A stretch of DNA of 64,000 nucleotides from Phylloscopus collybita (GCA_027886175.1 JAJNNQ010000009.1:13303501-13367500); one strand, 5' to 3'. Counted from the first letter of the stretch, positions 1 through 13,237 are shown. The notes: a model not told the origin generated them from the sequence alone. A program made the numbers and translations.

Positions 1-832
1 TGTTAATGGACACAAGACAAAATCTCAGGTTTATTATGCATAGGGAAAAATTATATGTAGGGTTCCTCCCAGGTCAAGACGAGGCTTAGATGGTAAAACG
101 GAGTCAGTCAACTGCATATTTAGTATTTTTCTTACTGAAAATGTGGACCACACATACTAGAAATGTAATGTGGGATGTCAAACGACTACTGGAGACTATA
201 GTTCTTAGCGGGCACTCAAGTTCTTAGCAACTTGAGTTGGGTACCCAAAAAGAAAGACATGGAAGAATTCAAGAAGAATTCTACTGAAGAACTTGGAGAC
301 AGGTCACTGTCAAAAATGCCAGGTGGAGAAATAATATTTAGAGTTCTTTGACAACTGGATCATTAACAGGACTGCTGAGCTACAGATTACTGGAAGGAGC
401 GCATGAGTCACAGAATAAAACAATGCTGCTTTTTTCTGTAGGTCTCAGAACCATCTCCATTTGTGACAATACAATGCTGTGCTTCATAAAAAGAAGATCC
501 TCAAGGTTTCCTAACAAATTAATAAAACCTCATTATTTGTATAACTAACAGAAAATACTGACCAGTTAGAAAAACAGTCTATTTGACACTTGCATGCTAC
601 CTCTCCAAAATACCTCGAATTATACAGTTGTCTGAACACAAATCTGAAAAGAATTTTACTAGAAATTTAGTAATTGTGGTGAATGGCAAAAGAATTTGTG
701 TTTCAGATGAAAAAAAAAAAGTTTCCTCTTCCTCCTTAGTTTATTCATACAGAGTATGAAGAAGAGTCAAAGCAAACTAATATATAATCACAACATATTT
801 TTCTCAGGTCACAAATCTCTTAGTCTACTCAC
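1..832 (-). other. FBXL5: FBXL5 intron 2 (partial)
   Basis: This is the start of intron 2 as read on the minus strand. It is AT-rich. I see no exon, RNA gene or recognisable repeat, apart from a short A run at about 710-720. Short open frames here have no recognisable content. Confidence 0.85.
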
Positions 833-1048
833 CTTTACATTCTTCAGCCCTTTCTCAAAAAGGCTAAGCATCTCTGAGAGTTTGTTGTCCGAGTGCACAT
901 TGTACACTGTCCGGCTACGCTGCTGAAGCAAACCAATGATACACTCATTTTCAATCTGCTCATGCATTTTAAATTCCTTGAATGTGGCATAAAGAGATTG
1001 CAGCAGAGCCCGAAAATCATTGTTGTTGGAGAAGTTGGTCTTGGAAAG
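833..1048 (-). CDS. FBXL5: FBXL5 coding exon 2 (hemerythrin-like domain)
   Basis: This exon has 216 nt and 72 codons, phase 0 on both sides. It starts [20 protein letters not shown] and ends [10 protein letters not shown]. It encodes most of helices 2 and 3 of the hemerythrin-like domain. Iron ligands H57 and E58 (in KEFKMHE), E61 (in QIENE) and H80 (in YNVHSD) are visible. Residue 64 is Cys where I recall Tyr in human, a non-ligand position. The acceptor AG is at 1050-1049 and the donor GT at 832-831. Confidence 0.97.
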
Positions 1049-4000
1049 CTAGGAGAAAGAAAAGTTAATAAAAAAATAATGAAAATCTTGTCAAACTCAA
1101 GTTAAATCCTTAGAATAGGTCTTAGCTCCAAGGGATTCATTGCTCCCCTTACTTATAAAAGGTAAACACCTTCAGTTTTTAACATAAAATGAAGCCAGTA
1201 AAATCAAAGCTGTATTTAAGCAACATAAACCAAATCTTGTGAAACACTGAGGTAAACACATGTAGAAAGATTTCCTAGCAGAAGTCAATGCAATCTCCCC
1301 AGCCCAGCAGATTACTAACAGGCTTAGGCCCTTTCCCAATGCACATTTTTATCCAAACTAAAAAGCCATTAACATAGGTCCCCGAGCCCATCCTTAGGGA
1401 TGTATAATCCACAAGGAATATTGAGTCCTATCAGTGAAAACAAACTACATTAGCTGTTGAAGAAGGTTTCCAATGGAGCAAAACCCAACAAATCAAGACA
1501 GATAAAAATTCTAGGCAATACAGTAGTGCCATTTTTACATGTGTACAGTCACCATCAGCAACAATATATTTTAAAATTGCATTTTTGCTCAGTGAATGTA
1601 GAAAACCAGGTTCTTTTCCATTCTTATTCTTTATTCCATGTACAGCTTCAAGAAGCATAGGCTACAGCTGTATACAAGACCAAGGATTCTAAAAGTAGGC
1701 TTCAGTTCAGAAAATAAGCTACTGCAATAGTCAGAAGTGGCTTGGGTACAAAGACTCTGGAATTTATGGGTTTTACAAGAAATAGGAATCTGAGACATAC
1801 ATATTCATACATAATACTTACATCAAAAATTACTACAAATTGAGATATGCAAAACTTTTTTTAATTACAAATCCCCAAATGTACATACTCATTGTGACAT
1901 TGCATCACCACCTCCTGGCAGCCACCAGCAAAATGCAACTGAAACATGCTGGACACCTGCCAAATCCTTATGCAACTCCAAGTCAGCGGTGCATGCTGTA
2001 CATTACATGCTGTACACATGAGTAAAATGACTCTCACTATGGAAAGACAAAGTTACTTAGCCCCAGAACAGAAGAGAGTTAGAAAGCACAGCAAGGTTTA
2101 AGAGGTTTTTTTGATTTGGGTTTGTTGGGGTTTTTTTTGGTTTTTTTCCAATACGCTTTAGACCAACCACTGAGAGAAGTCAGAAAAAAATGATGTCTGT
2201 AACACACTCTTTGGATTTGAAGCATATGTTGTTATATATCCCTAATGGGGAAAGATCTTGGCTTCAAAGGCCATTTCAATCCTACACTCTGCCCAGAGAA
2301 GGCAGCACTAGGAGCAGTGGTACTACATGAAACTGAGGGCTTGACTTTCCACACAGAAAAGCAGAAGCCTGAGCGAGCAAAGGCAATGGGCACAGAAGCA
2401 ACTCCTAGGACAGCCTCCTGACCTCCCAGCAGCACCTGAGTCACATCACAATAACTAACTGTGGTTTCTCAGGTGGCATTTCCTTTGATTAACGACAGTG
2501 TTGATACAGTTCATTGTACCCATAAGGATCCACGAAGAGACTGGAGGCAGTACCCAAAGACCCTTTTCCCTCCAAGAATCTCACCTGCTCCCAAACGCTT
2601 AGTATTTTGATTGACTTAAAAAATGTAATGCTGAAGTGGGTAACAGGAAGGTTACACGAATCTACTTACTGTATTCTGCTGTTAGCATTAGAAACAAATC
2701 ATGAAATTGGTTCTGATAAAAAACTAGCATCTTCTCATCGTCTTGCCTTTTCAAGACACAAAATGTTCTGTTGAATCTACATATTGGCATCCACAAATCT
2801 GGAATAAATAAATAACCTCTTTGTGCATGCAATTTAAGAATATCTCTTAGAAATGGATTGTTACAGAAGCCACTGTAACATGAAGCACTTGAATATTCAC
2901 CTCTGCTACTGAGGCTTACAGCAGATATCCAACAGATTAGGACCTATCAAGAGGATACTGAAGTTTAGTAACTATACTTGCATCAGAAATCACTGTATTA
3001 AAAAGGTCAGCCAAAGCTGAGAACAACTGGCTTTTCAGAGGACAGGTAGCCTAGCAACAAAGTCACTCGGTCAGACCTGTAATTTCATTACCAGGATTGA
3101 TGAAGTCTCATGATGGAGGACCAAGACACTTAAAGGACAGCAGCTACTCCATTCCAAGGTCCACTTTTCACTAGCTTTAACAAGGAAAACTAGTGCAAGA
3201 AGAAAAACCATACGCCCTCGAATTCAAAGAGAGAATGCAAGGGGGAGGAAATGGACTGTACTATGGAATTTAGTGGGCATCAAAAATATAAAGCACGGTG
3301 CATGTGAGAACCCTGAACAGGCTTAAAATACACTGCACTAAACCACAGCAACCAGTGTTCAAGAAACTTGGGAGCTTTCTCGGCTTCTGAAGACATTACA
3401 TTTAAACAGCTGTAAAATACAGCATAACTGGTTTTGTGTTTGGAATGCAAACTCTAACTGAGGAGCAGTACACAAGAGCAATAGTTTTAGTAGCTCCTGA
3501 AATTTAAGAATTATTCATAATCCAAACAGCCTGAGCAACTATCCAAACAACAGTCAGTCCTTTGAATTGCAAAGTCTGTTTGAAACACTTCAGAGACTTA
3601 GGGCTGATGCAGGCATCATCTAGAAGTAGCCAGGAGCTTTTAATTTTGGTATTAACTTTATTTATTAAACCTTTATTAAAAGATGCAATTAAAGCATAGC
3701 CATACTTGAAAAATCTTTGTAGCTCAGACAAGTATATGCCAGTTTCAGGTGAGTGTCCAACTTATTGGACTATAACAGAGCCATTAACATGGTCAAGATG
3801 AATGCACATACTTGTAGCAAACACACATCTTTCTTACTGAAACACACTGTTTAATCTGTGCTTTAAGAACAAGATACCAATACTGGCAATATTAATAGTA
3901 ATTCTCTTTAGACAGTGCTTCATGTTCACGACACTCAACTGAAATAACTGTACAATCAACTCTCACATCTCCCTCATGGCTTTAGTGCTCTCATTAAAAA

Positions 4001-7000
4001 AATGAAACTTTCTGTCTGATGAAGGCAGAGACATTTCTATTCACAATGTTGTGAATAAATAAGGCAGCTCCAAACTGCTAATTAAATCACCAAACAAAAC
4101 ACAGTATTTAACTTGGTTTCTGGAAGCATTTTATACATGTGCCAATACGGAAAAATGTCTTCTTAGAAGAAGGAAATTAATTTTCCAGTAATGTTAGTTT
4201 ACAGTGAGTAGACTGAAACAGTTTTTTCCTACTAACTATGCCAAAAATACATTTAAGGAGTGAAAAACATTTGCTTCTCTTTCCAAGCATACTGTGAACC
4301 AACAAGGAGAAAGCAGCAAAGAGGAATAAAAAAAAAGTACACTGCTCTTATCAGACTAGTGCAGCAGTAAGCAAAGTCTATGCTGCGTGCTAACGTTCCC
4401 AGTTACAAGTACCTCTAATTCCCAACTACAAGCTGGAAAACTACAAAAATATGAGAAAGAAGAATAGGAGCAGAAAAATTTATTTTTCCACTCTCCCTAC
4501 AGATTTCACAAATTCAAAATGGAATAATTTCTCAGGGTTAAAAAGTTTAATGTGGCCACAAATTCACAAACCACCTAATTTCAAATGAAGGTTTTCCCTA
4601 TCAACACCTGAATCCTCAACAACCACTAACTTTAAAAATCCAGTCTGGAATCTAAAAAACTGAAGACATTTTTTTCTTCCTGATCTTTTCTTCTTGATCA
4701 AGTATTGTTCTTTTTCATGTGTCATGCCAAGTTACATTTTTGAAAGGTCATTCCTCTATACTCTGTTTTCTATGTATAACTACATTAAGACTTATACAAA
4801 CAGCTGACAGCCACAGGATATGAAATAAAAGACATTCCTGATAATCAATTCAGACTAGACTTCTACCACTAGTTAACTTAGCAGATTTAAAACTAATTTA
4901 AAACACAGTAAAATATTTTTCATTATGGAGCTGGTAGATCATTCTGATTAAAAGATAAAAGATATCAGGATAAATACCAGAAAAGTTTTTCACCCACAAG
5001 TTGGCCGGGAACTGGAACAGGCTCCACAAGGAAGTGATCACAACACCAAACCTGACAGAGTTCAAGAAGCTTTTGGACAATGCTGTCAGGCACATGGTGT
5101 GACTCTTGGGTTGGGATTCTTGCACAAGGCCAGGAATTGGACTCGATGATCCTGAAGGGTCCTTTCCAACACAGAATATTCTACGATCCTATTCTACAAT
5201 TCTATTAAAAAAAACCAACTGATTTTTAGAACAGAATAGCACCAGGGTGCAAAAGGAGCAGGCATTACTATTCAGCTGTATCTTTTCACCGTTACATTTT
5301 TAGGTATTAGCACTCCGCATATGCAGTAGCACTAAAATCCAAAGGACAAACCCGGACTCTGCAGAGGTATTTATCTCCATTCCAGGCACAAGATAATGGA
5401 GGAACAAAAACCATAACAAGGTGTGCCTGTGTCAACAGCAAGAGCAAGTGGTTTCATGTTATACTTAATCTGCTAGAAATAAGGGAGTGGCTATGGAGGA
5501 GGAAACACACTGAAGGAGTAGCCCTGCCTCTAAATGTACATCCCTGCTGCTTCCCTGGAATATGTGCTAGCAATCATGCAGCTGCAAGATGAACCCACCT
5601 GTACTAATCCAGGGAGGTGCTCTGCCTTTTACTGGGCTCATTTTCACCTGGTTGGAGCACTAGTAACAGCCAGTTATATGCCATGTCTTACTCAGGAATC
5701 CTCAAGAAGTTCAGTTGACATTGTCCACAAGGAAGAACTTGGGTGCTGAGGTAGCCTAGCCAAGACAATGACTGTCCTCAGGGTCACCTCTCCTTGGCTT
5801 GCTTTTTATGTAAAGGTATATGAGGTGAACAGTAAGAGAATTAGCTAAACTGCTTCACATTCCTGCTTATTTATGAGTATGAAGCATTAAATCAGGGGAG
5901 AAATCAGTTCTCTACCTTGGGCACTTTTCTTGGCAATGGGTCAACCCAAAATAATAGCAATTAGTTAAGCAGGAAGGACAGAATGTGGCAGAACTGAACA
6001 AGAAATCCAAAGCTTTCAAATGCCCTTCTTTCTGTTGTCTTCTCAAAGCAACCCCACCCTCTGTGTAATCTTCTAGTTGTTTTGCAGCATCATTAAAGTC
6101 TTGAAATAGCTTTTCAAAAACCTAACTAATAAAACAAAAACCCAAAACAAACAAAAAAGCCCACAAACCAAAACCAACCAACAGACAGTATACAAGATGT
6201 ACAAGATACACACAAAACTACAAAAATATTTTGTTTTCAAAGAACACTGGCAACAGGGAAGGTAAAACCTCATACAATTTTCAAAAGCTAAGATCAAGTT
6301 GATAAATGCCAAGCAAAAGGGAACAGTGAAAAAAACTCCTGTATTTCCATTTTTATTGGTGTCATCCATATCACTGTCTTGTACTATATCCACAGTCAAT
6401 TTTGTCTAATGAACACCTATAGATCAGGTTTTAAATCATGAAGAGCATTTCACAATGAGACATGAATAACATGGGACCAACTCAACCAAGATTTTCAGTG
6501 ATGCAATTGCTACAAGCGTTAGATCCCCTTGGGGTTCACAGTAGAAAGCACAGCTCAAGATGCACTGATAAAATCAGCTAAGCCTCCTTCACCATGTGAT
6601 TTCCACAAGCAGAAGTCTACCAAGGCTGGAAGAACAAAGGCTGTCACCAGGTCTGTAGAGAAGAATCATAAAGAATTAAAAAAATTAAAACCAATTAAAA
6701 AGCTACTAAATATATGAGTTACAAGGGCCTTGAATGAAAGCACAATAAACACTTGCAGCTATGCTGTTATTATCTATCTGTGTCACACTATTCTACATGC
6801 CACAGAAGACTTTTTTCCTGTCTTACACCCTCAAGGATACATGATCCTACTAAGACCTGGTCTTCCAGCCTTCCGTGAGGTCGTATCTGAAGTGCCAGGA
6901 GTGAAATATGCCATGCAGTAACTCCCAAAACTGAACGACAGCAAAAATGTCTTTGCACCTCTGCATCAGTCTCACTACAAGTTCCTAACACAAAGGCAGG

Positions 7001-10000
7001 CACTGGAAAAATTCACAACTCCAGCTTAATCCATCTTGGGCACTAACTGCAAAAGCAAAAAGCCAAGTCTCAAGAATTACAACTTGCAGTATTTAATCAG
7101 TTAAAGTGTATTCTAGGATAGCCACACAAAACCTTACTCACAAGTACTAACACTGATACACAGTAATTACAGTTCCTGGATTTTTAGAAGGCATCAGTTT
7201 CTTTCTTTCTTTTTTTTTTTTTTTTTTTTGGTAACAAAGAATGTGAGAGAATAAGTTGTTGCTTAAAGCAGAGAAGGACAAAGGTGGGTTGTAACTGCTT
7301 TCCAGAGCAGACTGGGAGAGAGCATGAAAGATCAGAGCAGTTTGTGAAAGGTGAACAGAAAACTTTTTTCATACAGTGCAAGGGCAAAAATAGCTAATAA
7401 GCAATTACTTGGGAGAAAAACTGCTACCATGTCTAGCAGGCAAAAAAAAAAGATACAAAAGTATCTGGTAAGTAAGAAAAAATAGGTGTTTTGATAGACA
7501 AAATTGAAATAATTATGAAAAGGTAGCAACAAGTGCTAGAATTGTCCTGAAAAAAGAGTGAAATTGCTATGCAGCTCTGAAAAACCTCAATAAAACCCCG
7601 AACACATTTTATCACTGTTGTCCCTCCTTTCAGACCTCCTGTGGCACTCAAAACACATTTATTTTAAAATGTAGATACTTAAAACACATTGTCATTTCAA
7701 GATTCATTTTCAAAATATTCTTGTTCAGAAAAGAAATAATTCAAAGCTGCCATTTCCCAGAAGGTATGGAAAAAAATTACTGAACTATTCAGCATCTCAA
7801 AGGTAGGATGGAAAGATAACTGGTACAGCCCCTGATGAAACAGACACAGACAACATATTGCTCACCTATTTCTGGATGCTAATGAGATTTAATCTCCTTC
7901 TATCAACAAAGGAACTTCCTTCCATCTTTTGGCTGCAGTGACAGCATAGCCCACCTAAGTTTGCCTACTAGGACTAAACATCTCAAGTAGCTCTTTCATC
8001 CTAAACATAGGTCAAGGCAGACGCCCAATGCTACAGAAATTAACTGGCAATAACCAAAATCTATGAATTTCTAAACCAACACACACCTATTTGAAGCAAC
8101 ACTGGAAAATGAATGGCAGTGTACTGAAATACTGAAAAGGGATTTCAAAAGGAGAACAAAAGCTTTACCAACTTTTTTTATTAGAAACACAGATACACTT
8201 ATCTTATTGGAACAGGCATTTTCTGTTCTCAAGAGCAACAAGGGAAAAACACTTCACTTTGAAACAGTAAGTTCTCAATTAATAATTGGTTCAGTTTTTC
8301 AGATTTTAGCCCCCCTGGCTGCCACAAAAAGTATGATCTTAGTGTGGTCATATCATGTCCTGTCCAATGCTTTACAATGCCAAAACAACTTCATTCAGAG
8401 TATTTTTCACTCCTAAACAATTCATCATCCTACAGATGACATTAAAAAAATCACAAATTTAACATATGAAAACAATTCATTCTCTTCAGCAGAAGCCAAA
8501 GGTAAGTGTAGGTAAGTTGAACAGAACAGCATTTAGACTTCAAAAAAGAAGGACTGAGAACATAGATCATAAGAGAAGTGATACTTTACGTCAACTATTT
8601 AACAGGAAAGGCAGATGACAACAGAAAAAACTAATGTCTTCTTTGCTTTAAGTCTGCATGAAAAAATTAATTAGGAAAAGTATTTATGACAATTAATTTT
8701 TAGCAAAGAGTCAGAAGTGTAGACTAGAAAACAAAAATAGTAGTTAAATATTTATGCAAGTTCGATGCATTCAAGTCACCAGAATATGACAAAATTGATC
8801 CAAATTTCCAGGAAGAACTAGCCAAAGCAATTACTGAACCATGAGAAATAACTGCAGAGATCTTTTGTAGAAAGATGAGATCACAGAGACTGAAGTCAGG
8901 CAAACAAAAGAAGGACCTTAGATGTTTCTGCTCAAACACCCAAAGGTTTCACAATAAAGCTGAGCTATTAACACAGCTGTTCCCTCCTGCCATGGTTCAT
9001 CCTGTTCCTTCCCATACTGACAACCTGGTTCTGGAGCTTGTTTGACCTCTTAGTGAGCCAGTTTTACTGAATCACCTTTCGCTTCAGTTCCCTAGATGAA
9101 CTAGCTGCTCATCAAGGGGCCAGACAAGCACAAAAGATATCATCAGCAATTAACCCTTCCAGCAGCAGCCAGTTATTAAATCCACTCAGTCACAGTATGA
9201 AGTCTCAAACTAGATTTGAGAGGCAGACAGAAAGACATGAGAACAAGCAATCAAACACTGATATCTTCATTACAGCATTTAGGAGCAAAACCATTTCTCC
9301 TGTTCCTAAAGAACCCTAAACTTGCTGGGTTTAGGAATTCTCTAACACAAAGATTGGAAAACGTGCTTTGGCTGCAGTAATTCCACAAGTGAGCAGGAAG
9401 TTTGAAATCTCATACTGGAAGACCAGGTGTCTTGTTTCTGGGGAAGGCCTAGCCAAAATTTGATCACAATCTGTACGTAGATCAGAGTCTGCTGCTTGAG
9501 TAATCCCAATCTTGAAGCTGTAAGAAGTAACAATTGGCCAGCACAGATTTGTTTAGAAAAAAAAAAAAAAATCTAGCCTCCTTTTGATAATTAAATTACT
9601 TCAAAGGAAAATGATACAGGTTACATACAGATCATGACTTCTCTAAGGTTTTGGGTACTGTTTTGCCTTACAGTGAAGTAATTGAGTCTGCAGGAAATCG
9701 CAGGGTAGCTCAAGCACTTGCCAGCAGTGCTCTCAAGCCCAAGCCAAGCTACCAGCCAAACCAAAATGGGATTTTCATTATCAGCTGAAATCTGTGTTGC
9801 TTCATTTATGACAGATAAGATGCTTTCAGATGCAGCCAGGAAAGCTGGTCTTACACAACTGGCATACTCTCGAGCGCAGAAAATACAAGACCATCATGCA
9901 ACAACAGAAACTGCCTCACTGGACACCAGCATACTGACTTGGACAAGTGCATACTGCTCTGTACAGGACAGGAGTCTAATGACAAAAATGAAAAGGAATT

Positions 10001-12930
10001 TGAACGTCAATCCTTAGAGAAGCATGGGATTAGAGAAGCACAAAGCAAGAATGCTGCTGTTAAAAAAAAGAACTGCAGAACAACAAATCTGCTCTACTCA
10101 ACACCAGCACTGTCCCGTTCTGCACAAGATTTCAGGAAAACACAGACATAATTAGGCTGAGGTTTCACAGTAGCTTCAGTCAATGTAGTTGCTGCCTGTC
10201 ACAGTCCCACTCTCTGCCTCCCACTGGCTTCAGTAGCAATTTGACCGGTGCTTGCTGGCAGCACTACATCAACAGAAAACCTACCCTGCTTCAGAAAAAA
10301 AAATGTTTTCTGCCAGTCTGGAGCCTTTGTGAGTCACCTCAAGCACTGGTGGGAGCCAGAGAGGCAGGCAGTCATAACAGCAGCAGTCAGATAGCTTAAA
10401 CTGCTAGAGAATGGCAGCTTAGTTCTGACAAAAGCAACAAGTACGCTGAGGTACAGCAAGCATGACCCATGTGATGAAGCAGAATGAATCCGTCTGCCTG
10501 AGCCACAGAACACATAACTAAGATGGAGGGCACGGCTACAACTGCAAATCAGCACAAGATCTTTCTGAAAACGAAGAACAGTTCACTAGAGATGGGAAAA
10601 CAGAATCTGCTCTATTTGTAGCAAAGATGACGTCAGGCATTAGGACAAGCATTTCAGTTATAAAGACTCTGCTGTAGCGCTCCACTACCTACAGGGGGGA
10701 CATCCTCAGAGCACTTAACGAATTCTCTTATCATCAGAATAGGAGATAGTTTTGGTAACAGTGTGGATTTCCTTATTAAACATAATTCTAACTACTTTTA
10801 TTATCCAAGTCCAGGGCAGCGTACACAACACAGGTAAAAATGCCATTTAAAAATGCAGCAAAGGTACGGTGAGATCTTTGCTAGCAACAGCTAAAATGTA
10901 GGATAACTTTCCTAAAGCACCAAACAGCTTAAATGTCCAATTTACTGTTCTGTCTCACATGAAGTCCTGGAAGAACAAAATAAACTGTGCATCTCTGTCC
11001 TAAAGGATTATTTAAGCCCCTATGTACTTAAACCATCAGAAACATCGTAACTGTTCTCCTGAGAAGCAAAGCATGGATGAGCCCATTTCACCCTCACTAA
11101 CATTTGGTGGAATTTACTAAATTCAGACACTAGCAGCAACTCTATTACAATGTACAGGGAACCCAAGGAACACAGGTAACATGTAATTCACAAAAGTAAA
11201 GAAACCTCAAGGTCAAACTAAACTTATGAAGAGCATGGCTTTGGAGATTACAATTGTCATATAAGCAGAACTACAGACTTATTTGACTGCAGCACCTAAA
11301 TCACACAAGAAGGAAATTCAAAAACAATCTGGAAGCTTTTCTGGTGCAAAGCTGGCATTATAAAAGCCACAGGCAAGGCAGAGACCCCAAGTTCTGAAAC
11401 AGGATTAAAGGATGTAAAATTGAACACTTTTGAAAACAAGTGCCACTCCTTCGTGCTTGCACTTATTCAAAGGAAAAAGGGAGCAAGCAAATTCCTGTAT
11501 AAAAACTGTTAGAAAATCAAAGTTTATGAACATTACAAACTGGATAGTTTTAATCAAATTTTGCAATACTTAGGAAAACCGGTAATTGCTCCCCAGGAAG
11601 TTTTATCAGGCATTGTAAATTTGGTCAAAACTTTGTGGGAGGCTCAATAAAAGTAACAAAAATGCTCTCTAGAACAAAACTCAAACGACTACAAGATTTG
11701 GAGGTTTAAATGAAACCTGTTCAGCCGCTGTCAACAATACGCTGAAACGGCTACCAGGAGTCAGTGGGAGTGTTTGTTTCTATTCCAATAAAATCCACTT
11801 TGTTACAATATTACAATTTTTTCTGCCGCCGCAGATTAAGCTGATTGAACATGTACTCTCAGATAAAAGGCAAAGTGAAAGAAACTACACAAGGTTTCCC
11901 CTTCTCCTCCTGCCAGACACTGTGCTCAGCCTGTCCAGTTCGAAAATCCCGCAAAAAACAGCTCTAGGTTTCCTTTAACCTGTTAGCAAATGGAAGAGGC
12001 ACACGAAAGGATCTGGTGAATGCCAGAGCAGCACAAGGTGGCATGTGGAAATCGGGAAGGACGCACGAACTCCCCCGTGCTGCTGGCAGCAGTGAGCTGC
12101 TATAACTGCCTCATGTAACTTCACCCTTCCTTTAAACGCCCGTAGCCAATCTGGTTCTCCAAACAGCCATTAATGCCCGGAGATGGGAGGCACAACTTCT
12201 TGCAGTAGGAGCGCTGGCTGTGAAGTATTTGCCCAAAACCCTCCCACAACACTCAAAGCTGCTGCAGGGAAGTTTGCCTTTCAGGTGACACACCAGCCTT
12301 GATTACTTAACTACCCTCATGCACAAATATTTTGTCCACGAGCAAAATTACATGTACTTAAAATAAACGAGCATAGCTAGGGTACCTTTACGGCACTCAC
12401 CAGCTGAAGGCTGTGCACAGAAAGGCAAGCACGGTCCCTGGCAGACGGTGAGCGGGCAGCACGCCCCGCGCCCTGCCCTGCCCTGCCCGGCTGATTGACA
12501 AACACGGCCGGGGCGCTGCCCGCGCACGGAGCGCCGGGCCCGGGCGGCTCTGCCGGGATGCGCGGGGCGGCGGCCGCGCACGGAGCGCTCCCTGCGCGGC
12601 ACCGCCGCCCCTCCACGCCGGGCGGAGCGGGACACGGCGCCCGCCGGCCGGCCTGGCAGGGCAAAGAGAGCAGCGCCAGCCCTGCGCGGCCGGGGAGCGA
12701 CACCGGGAGCCGAGGAGGGGCTCAGGAGCCCCGCGGCAGCGCAGGGCAGAAGTTACTGGCGGGGCCGGGGCGCTGACAGCTGCGCACTCCCCAAACCCTC
12801 CCTCCCACCCCGGGGCAGCGGCGCGGGGGCCGCCCCGGCCCGCTACCTTGTCGCAGTAGAGCCCCACGAGCTGCTTCATGCGCCAGTGCGGGGCGGAGAA
12901 CACGTCCACCTCCTCGGGGAAGGGAGCCAT
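833..12930 (-). CDS. FBXL5: FBXL5, N-terminal part (coding exons 1-2; gene runs off the left edge)
   Basis: FBXL5 is the substrate receptor of an SCF ubiquitin ligase. Its N-terminal hemerythrin-like domain binds a di-iron centre and it degrades iron regulatory proteins when iron is plentiful (family knowledge). Two exons are visible on the minus strand, 12930-12847 and 1048-833. Together they encode residues 1-100 in one frame with intact GT-AG borders. The protein begins [20 protein letters not shown], nearly identical to the mammalian start as I recall it. The hemerythrin iron ligands that should lie in this part are all present: H15, H57, E58, E61 and H80. The remaining ligands, the F-box and the leucine-rich repeats would lie beyond position 1. 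A CpG island covers the start, and BST1 lies head-to-head 4.3 kb away. Confidence 0.97.
2105..2148. repeat. T/G-rich low-complexity tract
   Basis: Runs of T are interrupted by G pairs or triplets. The same style recurs at 16.7 kb, 27.1 kb and 33.1 kb. Confidence 0.8.
4985..5204 (+). mobile_element. CR1 LINE 3' end, sense orientation
   Basis: The sequence contains the standard CR1 tail block: 'gggaactggaacaggctcc', then 'gagttcaagaagcttttgga', then 'ttggactcgatgatcctgaa', then 'gggtcctttccaac'. It ends in degenerate copies of the CR1 terminal repeat (attctacgatcctattctac). It is a 5'-truncated, non-coding copy of about 220 bp in FBXL5 intron 1. Confidence 0.9.
6128..6190. repeat. A/C-rich low-complexity tract
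   Basis: This is an irregular AAAAC/ACCAAA-type tract, the reverse-strand counterpart of the T/G-rich tracts elsewhere in the window. It accounts for the low-complexity hydrophobic frame read on the minus strand here. Confidence 0.75.
7198..7229. repeat. Poly-T run with CTTT start
   Basis: About 20 uninterrupted T follow two TTTC units. On the minus strand it could be the degraded A-tail of a retroposed sequence, but no parent sequence is recognisable beside it. Confidence 0.75.
12847..12930 (-). CDS. FBXL5: FBXL5 coding exon 1
   Basis: This exon has 84 nt and 28 codons, ending in CDK with a phase 0 donor (CAAG followed by GTAGCG). The start ATG at 12930-12928 has a strong context, A at -3 and G at +4. 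I chose it because it puts the iron-ligand histidine at residue 15, matching the family numbering. An in-frame ATG 14 codons upstream (12972-12970) and an out-of-frame ATG at 941-939 of the 12.9 kb block also exist; see findings. Confidence 0.96.
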
Positions 12931-13017
12931 GTTCTCCCCATGGAGCCGCGCCGCTCTCGGCGGCGCGAGCATCCGCACCGCGCGTGCGCCCGCCCCGCGT
13001 GACCGCGCCCGCCTCCC

Positions 13018-13029
13018 CGCGCGTGCGCG
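13018..13029 (-). promoter_or_regulatory. Putative NRF1 binding site upstream of FBXL5
   Basis: The minus strand reads CGCGCACGCGCG, which matches the NRF1 consensus YGCGCAYGCGCR at every position. A second copy with one mismatch lies at 12979-12990, closer to the start codon. CpG-rich promoters produce such words by chance, so this is a candidate only. Confidence 0.45.
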
Positions 13030-13237
13030 GCTGCCCCCGCCCCTTCCCGCGGGGAGCGGCGGCGCGGGGCCCGCCTTGGCCCGGCGGGCGGCCCCTGCCG
13101 GGGAATTCCCGCTGTGGCGTGCGCGCCTTCTGGGAGTCACTGCCTGAGGGCTGTTCAAGTGAGCTGCAGTATTGCACGACTCGAGAACCGGTGCCTTGGT
13201 AACGCCAAGATAGCAGATTGCGGATGTAAACAACATT

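Larger units (their letters stand above)
1049..12846 (-). other. FBXL5: FBXL5 intron 1 (11.8 kb)
   Basis: This long first intron lies between the two FBXL5 coding exons. It contains one CR1 3' end (about 4985-5204), a T/G-rich tract (2105-2148), an A/C-rich tract (6128-6190), a poly-T run (7198-7229) and a poly-A run (9557-9571). The remaining sequence is unique-looking and AT-rich. The scattered open frames of 60-110 codons show no homology I recognise and no splice or codon signature. A noncoding first exon or enhancer cannot be excluded. Confidence 0.85.
12420..13130 (-). promoter_or_regulatory. FBXL5: FBXL5 CpG-island promoter
   Basis: This block of about 700 bp has very high GC content and frequent CpG. 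It spans FBXL5 exon 1, the beginning of intron 1 and the 5' flank, and is bounded by AT-rich DNA. No TATA box is obvious. Two NRF1-like sites lie upstream of the start codon on the minus strand: an exact match to YGCGCAYGCGCR at 13018-13029 and a one-mismatch copy at 12979-12990. Long overlapping open frames on both strands (up to 279 codons) arise from the scarcity of stops in GC-rich DNA. Confidence 0.88.
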
